From: Culex pipiens pallens
Lineage: Eukaryota; Arthropoda; Insecta; Diptera; Culicidae
Direction: 5' to 3'
DNA: 64,000 bases
NCBI RefSeq assembly: GCF_016801865.2
Contig: NC_068939.1
Span: 142,352,756 to 142,416,755 of the forward strand
Position 1 is the stretch's first letter. Every line of letters begins with the position of its first letter. Shown here one piece after another: positions 59,381 to 64,000 of this stretch. A program made the translations under genes and the position numbers. Below the pieces are notes generated by a model. The model did no database searches, had not been told where the DNA came from, and worked only from the letters and a program-made list of their open reading frames with translations.

Positions 59381-60334
59381 AAGTAAAATAATACTGAAAA
59401 CCTATATTCTTGAAATTATCTCTTTCAAGGCACAAATCGTACCACCCCTCGTCACTCCGTTGATATGAGTGGCAAATTTGCCCATGAGAACTTTATGGGA
59501 ATTTCCCCAAAACAGAAATAAATCTCAAATTGCTCGTTCGAATGATGAATAAACGTAGGTACTCGACGACGATATACAGTTTTGCAAGGCAGAGTCAAAC
59601 ACACGGAGGGGCTTAATATATTATTTGCATCGCATTATGGTGCAATTGGAGGTAAATAAAAACGCGAATCCGAACGGCAAACAATCCCATCTCAGCTGAG
59701 CAGAGCAGCGCAGAGGGGTAGGACAAAATAAACAATAATCGATTATCGAATCGCGAATGTGATGTGATTTTGCGATGTTTTGTCTTTCTTTATTTCTTCT
59801 CTTGAATTTTACGCTGTCTTTATAGCTACAGATTTGCTTGTTTTAGCTGTTTTCGTCGTACTGAGCCAGGATTGCTTTATTGCGAATCGATCCCAATCGG
59901 TGTGGGAAACGGCTTGTTCGAACTGGATCGGAACGTGATACTTTGCAGTGTGTGCGAAGTGTTGTTATTTGATTTGACACTTTTGGAACCATGAATTGTG
60001 GTCGCCTAGACGTCAGGAATATTTCAATGCAATCAATAGTGACAATTATTTTTATTGTAAACAGCAAGTTATTTCTCAAAAATTTCATTTATTTATTTTT
60101 GAAAATCTAACCCTGAGATATCGTCAGTTAAAATATGATAGTTTATTAAAAGACAGTAAAATAAATCTCTTGGTTTTACAAATTTTAACTTTAAGAGGTT
60201 AGGTATATCTCAGTAACTAGCAATCCGATCAACAAAGTCTGTTAAAATTTTTAGGAAATTTTCTTATCGTTTCAAAAATATTTTTGCTGGGGCACTTTAC
60301 CTTCAAACTATATTAAACAACAATTTAAAAAAAC
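59381..60334. other. Intron 3 DNA, nothing recognised
   Basis: No exon. Bases 60190-60300 loosely resemble the palindrome family (CTCAGTAACTAGCAATCCGA). Confidence 0.4.
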
Positions 60335-60600
60335 AAAGTTTTTTTTTGTTTTTTTCTTAACTTATTTTTATTAGGTCCTTTTAGGTGCTGTGACCAGGTT
60401 GGGACCGAGGATCAGTAAAACAATATATACAAAAAAAAACTCCTTAAATTCCATACTTGGAGATCATGTAACTGACGAGGGTTACTTGGTCCAAGCGGGT
60501 CTTGCAGGTCTTGAACCTGCCGATGTACTCGGAGAAAATCCCCCACAGCTCAGCCGAACTGTAGAGTACCTCCCCGGCTTCCTTCTCCGAAAAAAAAACA
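60335..60600 (-). mobile_element. Second ORF1-then-tail retroelement, 5'-truncated
   Basis: On the minus strand from about 60599 a frame without stops reads EAGEVLYSSAELWGIFSEYI then GRFKTCKTRLDQVTLVSYMI and SKYGI, ending TAA at 60446-60444. This aligns with the last 45 residues of the ORF1 at 33032-34447 (GEDLF, TRFRSCRNKAEQF, LMIKHIYKG). Only about 100 nt of 3' UTR with AATAAAAATAAG and an A-rich tail follow, again without ORF2. It belongs to a different family because the 3' UTRs do not match. Confidence 0.7.
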
Positions 60601-60814
60601 AAGCTTCAAAAATACCTATTCACTTGCGAGCACAAATCTCTCACCATTTCCCACCGTTTGTCACTTCAATTCCAACCGCTACTGAATACTCTCCCTTCGC
60701 TCTCCCTCTCACCCCAATCGGGTAGTACAGAGAATGGCTCAGAGAGACCGATTGCGCTAAGTCACTCAAAGCTGACTCAAAAAATTTTGCGATCGTCTTT
60801 GTTTTGATCAGGGT

Positions 60815-61205
60815 CATTCTTCGCCAACTCACACTGCAGTTGCCCCTTTTCGATTTCCGTGAAACTTTGCTCTAAGGGTAATTTTGGTCCATGATCACGA
60901 ATCCGAGGTCCATTTTTGTGACGATGGGATGGTATGATGACCCCTTTAATTTTTCCGGGTTTTTTTAAGACACGTTTTTCAATGATTTATAGGTTGAAAC
61001 CGTGAAGAGATAGAAGAAATGTTAAATTGGACGCCCAAGTAGCGTAATCGAAATTTCGAAAAAAAAGCATCTTTCATCAAAAAAAGTTTGAAAAAATCGC
61101 TTCTTTTTCCTGTTACTCAACTGTAAAAAGAGACATTTCATTTATTGTAAAATTTAATGTACTTTTTGAATCTGAAATTACCCAGAGAGGTATTTTTCCA
61201 TTGAG
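60815..61205 (+). repeat. Interspersed repeat with CCAACTCAC start, diverged copy
   Basis: Shares GCCAACTCAC, GTGAAACTTTG, CACGAATCCGAGGTCC and TGTTACTCAACTGTAAAAAG-like words with 28470-28935 and 61588-62160. Confidence 0.6.
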
Positions 61206-61232
61206 AGCAAAAATGATCATTTTAAAAGATTA

Positions 61233-61310
61233 GGCCGTTGCAAATATTTTTCAAAGTTTATGTCGCCCCCCTTCCTTAAAAATTAGTTAGTTCAAAAATC
61301 AGGGGGCAGA
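61233..61310 (+). repeat. End fragment of the GGCCGTTGCAAATATTTTTC family
   Basis: Matches the arms of the inverted-repeat element at 19283-19951, including ATCAGGGGGC. Confidence 0.6.
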
Positions 61311-61587
61311 AAAAAAATATTCCTAAAACTGGAAAATTTCAAAGGAAATAGGAGTTTTATCAACTCAAAACCATCGATGCATTAATTATCATGTTTAGCT
61401 TTTTTGAGCTCGTTCGAAAATATTTTGATCTTTTATGAAATTACAATGCAAAAACTTTTTTTTTTTCGCACAAAAATAAACTTTTTGTCAATACATAAAA
61501 ATTTTGAAACTTATGATTGCAAAACAACTGGACAGGTCAATAATGCATTTTAAAACACTTTTTACATTAAAATTTTGAAACCATGGC

Positions 61588-62160
61588 ACAGCAGTTGCCC
61601 CGACCCCTCTTCGATTTGCGTGAAACTTTGTCCTAAGGGGTAACTTTTGTCCCTGATCACGAATCCGAGGTCCGTTTTTTGATATCTCGTGACGGAGGTG
61701 TGGTACGACCCCTTCCATTTTTGAACATGCAAAAAAAGAGGTGATTTTCAATAATTTGCAGCCTGAAACGGTGATGAGATAGAAATTTGGTGTCTAAAGG
61801 ACTTTTATGTAAAATTAGACGCCCGATTTGATGGCGTACTCAGAATTCCGAAAAAATGTATTTTTCATCGAAAAAAACACTAAAATTTTATTAATAATTC
61901 TCCCATTTTCCGTTACTTGACTGTAAAAAATTTTGGAACTTGTCATTTTATCGGAAATTTAATGTACTATTTCGACTCTACATTGTCCCAGAAGGGTCTT
62001 TTTTCATTTAGAACAAAATTTTTCATGTTAAAATTTCGTGTTTTTTCTAACTTTGCAGGGTTATTTTTTAGAGTGTAACAATGTTCTACAAAGTTGTAGA
62101 GCAGACAATTACAAAAATTTTGATATACAGACATAAGGGGTTTGCTTATAAACATTACGA
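61588..62160 (+). repeat. Interspersed repeat with GCAGTTGCCCCGACCCC, copy 3
   Basis: Nearly the same as 28490-28935, with an extra internal block of about 130 bp (61900-62020) that is also seen in the diverged copy at 60815-61205. Confidence 0.7.
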
Positions 62161-62479
62161 GTTATCGCGATTTTACGAAAAAAAGTTTTGAAAAAGTTGG
62201 TCGTCATCGATCATGGCCATTCATGGTCACCCGCGACAGACACGGACGACGAAACAAAGAGAAACGCAAAAAGTTCAACTTTTTTCAGTAAAATCACTGT
62301 AACTCGCCAATAGTTCATTTTAGTTTGAGGTCTTCATTGATTATTATGTAAAATTGTTCGGAGAACACGATGGTTATAAAATAAAACAATTAATAATATA
62401 AGGAATTGGTCAAAACTGAATTTTAAAAATTAAAACGTTAAAAAATAAAATTATTGGGCATTTAAGGGTGAAAATTTTT

Positions 62480-62756
62480 ATTTTTATTAAATTCCTTGGA
62501 CAATTTTCTATAAAATGCAACCCGTAGAAAGTCTTTTGCTCAAATAGTTGCAAAGTTATGATTAAAAGAAAAAAAAAGTTTTTTTTTGAAAATCGTCAAA
62601 AAAAGAGGGCAGTGCCAAAAATAGAGGGATGGTCCAATCAGCACCAAACTTGGGATTTCTGTTAACTATCGATAGATAAACGTTCCATCCAAGTTTGGTC
62701 CAAATCGGTGAAGGTCGAGTCCAAAAGTGTACTCAGTTGACCTGGAATGACGGATT
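62480..62756. repeat. Interspersed repeat with uninterrupted hAT target
   Basis: Contains TTTTCTATAAAATGCAACCC (compare 35480) and, at about 62690-62752, an inverted relative of the sequence flanking the hAT at 31464-31953 with no insertion. Confidence 0.6.
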
Positions 62757-63420
62757 TATATTTTTTTTACATCCAAATCAGTGTTAAATGAGTTCAATTA
62801 TAAACCATTAGAATTTATAAAATAAAAACAATCCAAAGATCGTCAAAAAACCTTCCAAACTTTCAGTGTGTCAGCTGATATCTCCCCAATGCCAAAGCAT
62901 TAAATTCGAGCGCTACCAAATGTGATCCCCGTCGCCTGATTGGTGACAGGCCGTGTGAAAATCGTTCACTTTCATCACGAATCCGGCGGCCTTGGCCCTG
63001 AGGGGGAGACTTCTCTTGACAAACAAATCCCCACCGAAGAAAGATCCCGACGGGGACGATAACCGATTTTTTTTGTGTGTTTGAGGTTATAAAGGCATGT
63101 TTGGCTTATTTGACAAAATTGTGTTAACATTATTTTTTTTTGTAAGAATAAACTCAATGGTTCTGAAAACTACAATATATTCACATGGGACAACAATGCG
63201 ATCACCAGTCGGCAAACCCCCCGTTTGTTTTGTGATTGATCTGGCTTAAAATGTCTGGGAGGTGAGCGGATCACCTTTTAAGTGGCCGTAATTAATTTCT
63301 GCGTTTGTTTCTTATCTTCCCTGTCTTGATTTAGAGGTTTTTTCTTTCCTGATTTTTTGTTTCTTCTCATTTGAATTTTCAAGATTAAATAATCTAACTT
63401 TATTTTCTGTTTTGTTTTAG
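62757..63420. other. End of dysf intron 3
   Basis: No element recognised. Ends in the T-rich acceptor of the PAS-A exon. Confidence 0.4.
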
Positions 63421-63510
63421 GCAATGTCCGGCTTCCTGATGATGTTAACACAAAATGGGAAGCTGCTTTACATTTCCGATAATGCTGCCGAGTACCTGGG
63501 ACATTCGATG
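63421..63510 (+). CDS. dysf: dysfusion, start of PAS-A domain (gene continues past window)
   Basis: The acceptor is TTTTGTTTTAG ending at 63420 and the donor is ATG|GTGAGC at 63511. The exon is exactly 30 codons in phase 0 on both sides. It encodes AMSGFLMMLTQNGKLLYISD and then NAAEYLGHSM, the first strands of a PAS fold: the G-x-L-x-Y-I-S-D core followed by the helix AAEYLGHS. The remainder of PAS-A, PAS-B and the activation region must lie beyond 64000, since no further exon is apparent at 63511-64000. Confidence 0.92.
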
Positions 63511-64000
63511 GTGAGCGATTTGAAATATTTTTATTTAAAAATATAAAAATATGGTAATTTGATGTTTAATCTTTCTTTAAGTGATGGAAAACAAATTCAA
63601 TTGTTTTAATTTACTCAATCTCAATTCTTTCCTGTCCTTAAGTCACAACACTAACCTTCGAGTACTTCTTTCAACTTCTTGTACGCATCATGCCCCCCAT
63701 TCGGACAGCTCCTAAAGAGCCTCTTAACCTCGGCTCATTTGCCGGACCTGGGGATGATTACCTATTTGGACCCCAGCTGGTGGTGTTCTCTCACGGCAGG
63801 ACTCCCCCCAGACCTTGTGGGGCTGTCCGGCAAAATTGACAGCCCGCGAGAAGGTGTGAGAAAGATATCATCTTGAATTTTGCCCAAGCTGTGAGAAGGT
63901 AATTTGCGTTTGTGCGCAGAATGAAAAATGAACTGCGCGATGCATCTGGCGGGTGCATCCGGAATGAGGTCAAACTGGATGGACTTTTTGGACGGGGGAC
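63511..64000. other. Start of dysf intron 4, runs off the window
   Basis: No exon found. Open frames at 63679-63876 (+) and 63791-63973 (-) lack Dysfusion-like coding. Confidence 0.4.

Overview
This window is eukaryotic DNA from an insect, most likely a culicine mosquito, and the repeat families point to Culex. The evidence is AT-rich, repeat-packed sequence, spliced exons with GT-AG borders, mosquito-type short inverted-repeat transposons, a tRNA-derived SINE and a jockey-type retroelement. I see no bacterial genes and no CRISPR.

One host gene spans nearly the whole window on the + strand: the N-terminal part of a bHLH-PAS transcription factor that I recognise as dysfusion (dysf; related to vertebrate NPAS4). 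Five coding exon pieces are visible. Two are alternative short first exons (6317-6336 and 16279-16289). They join in the same phase to the bHLH exon (40306-40487), then a small exon (49853-49917), then the first PAS-A exon (63421-63510). The gene runs off the right edge. GC-rich, non-repetitive sequence at about 4560-6336, containing a likely 112-bp 5' UTR intron, is the probable leader of the upstream first exon.

Everything else is intron or 5' flank filled with mobile DNA. At 1-13.6 kb there is a 2.7-kb palindrome split by a hAT-like element, a SINE, two more members of the same CCCGGGAATTCCCGGG-rich hAT family, a second palindrome, and a hAT-like element with nested MITEs. At 16.9-31.9 kb there is an inverted pair of MITEs, a GACTCC-rich 2.6-kb hAT-like element, a Penelope-like fragment with a hammerhead-ribozyme-like motif, and a small hAT. 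At 32.8-34.6 kb lies a target-site-flanked, apparently complete retroelement that carries only ORF1. At 36.9-38.0 kb is a 7-bp tandem array. At 42.2-44.3 kb is a hAT-like element carrying an eEF1A-derived pseudogene. At 46.4-48.2 kb are end fragments of the element that hosts the satellite further right. At 51.1-51.8 kb is an 8-bp tandem array. At 53.5-59.4 kb is a transposon-like unit containing exactly 33 tandem copies of a 164-bp repeat. At 60.3-60.6 kb is a second, truncated retroelement in which ORF1 is followed directly by a tail.

The most interesting signals are the ORF1-only retroelement seen at two loci, the eEF1A-bearing hAT-like element, the indel-free 33-copy satellite inside a transposon-like unit, and the ribozyme-like motif. 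Target-site duplications and family assignments were read by eye. No database search was possible, so family names are judgements from motifs.
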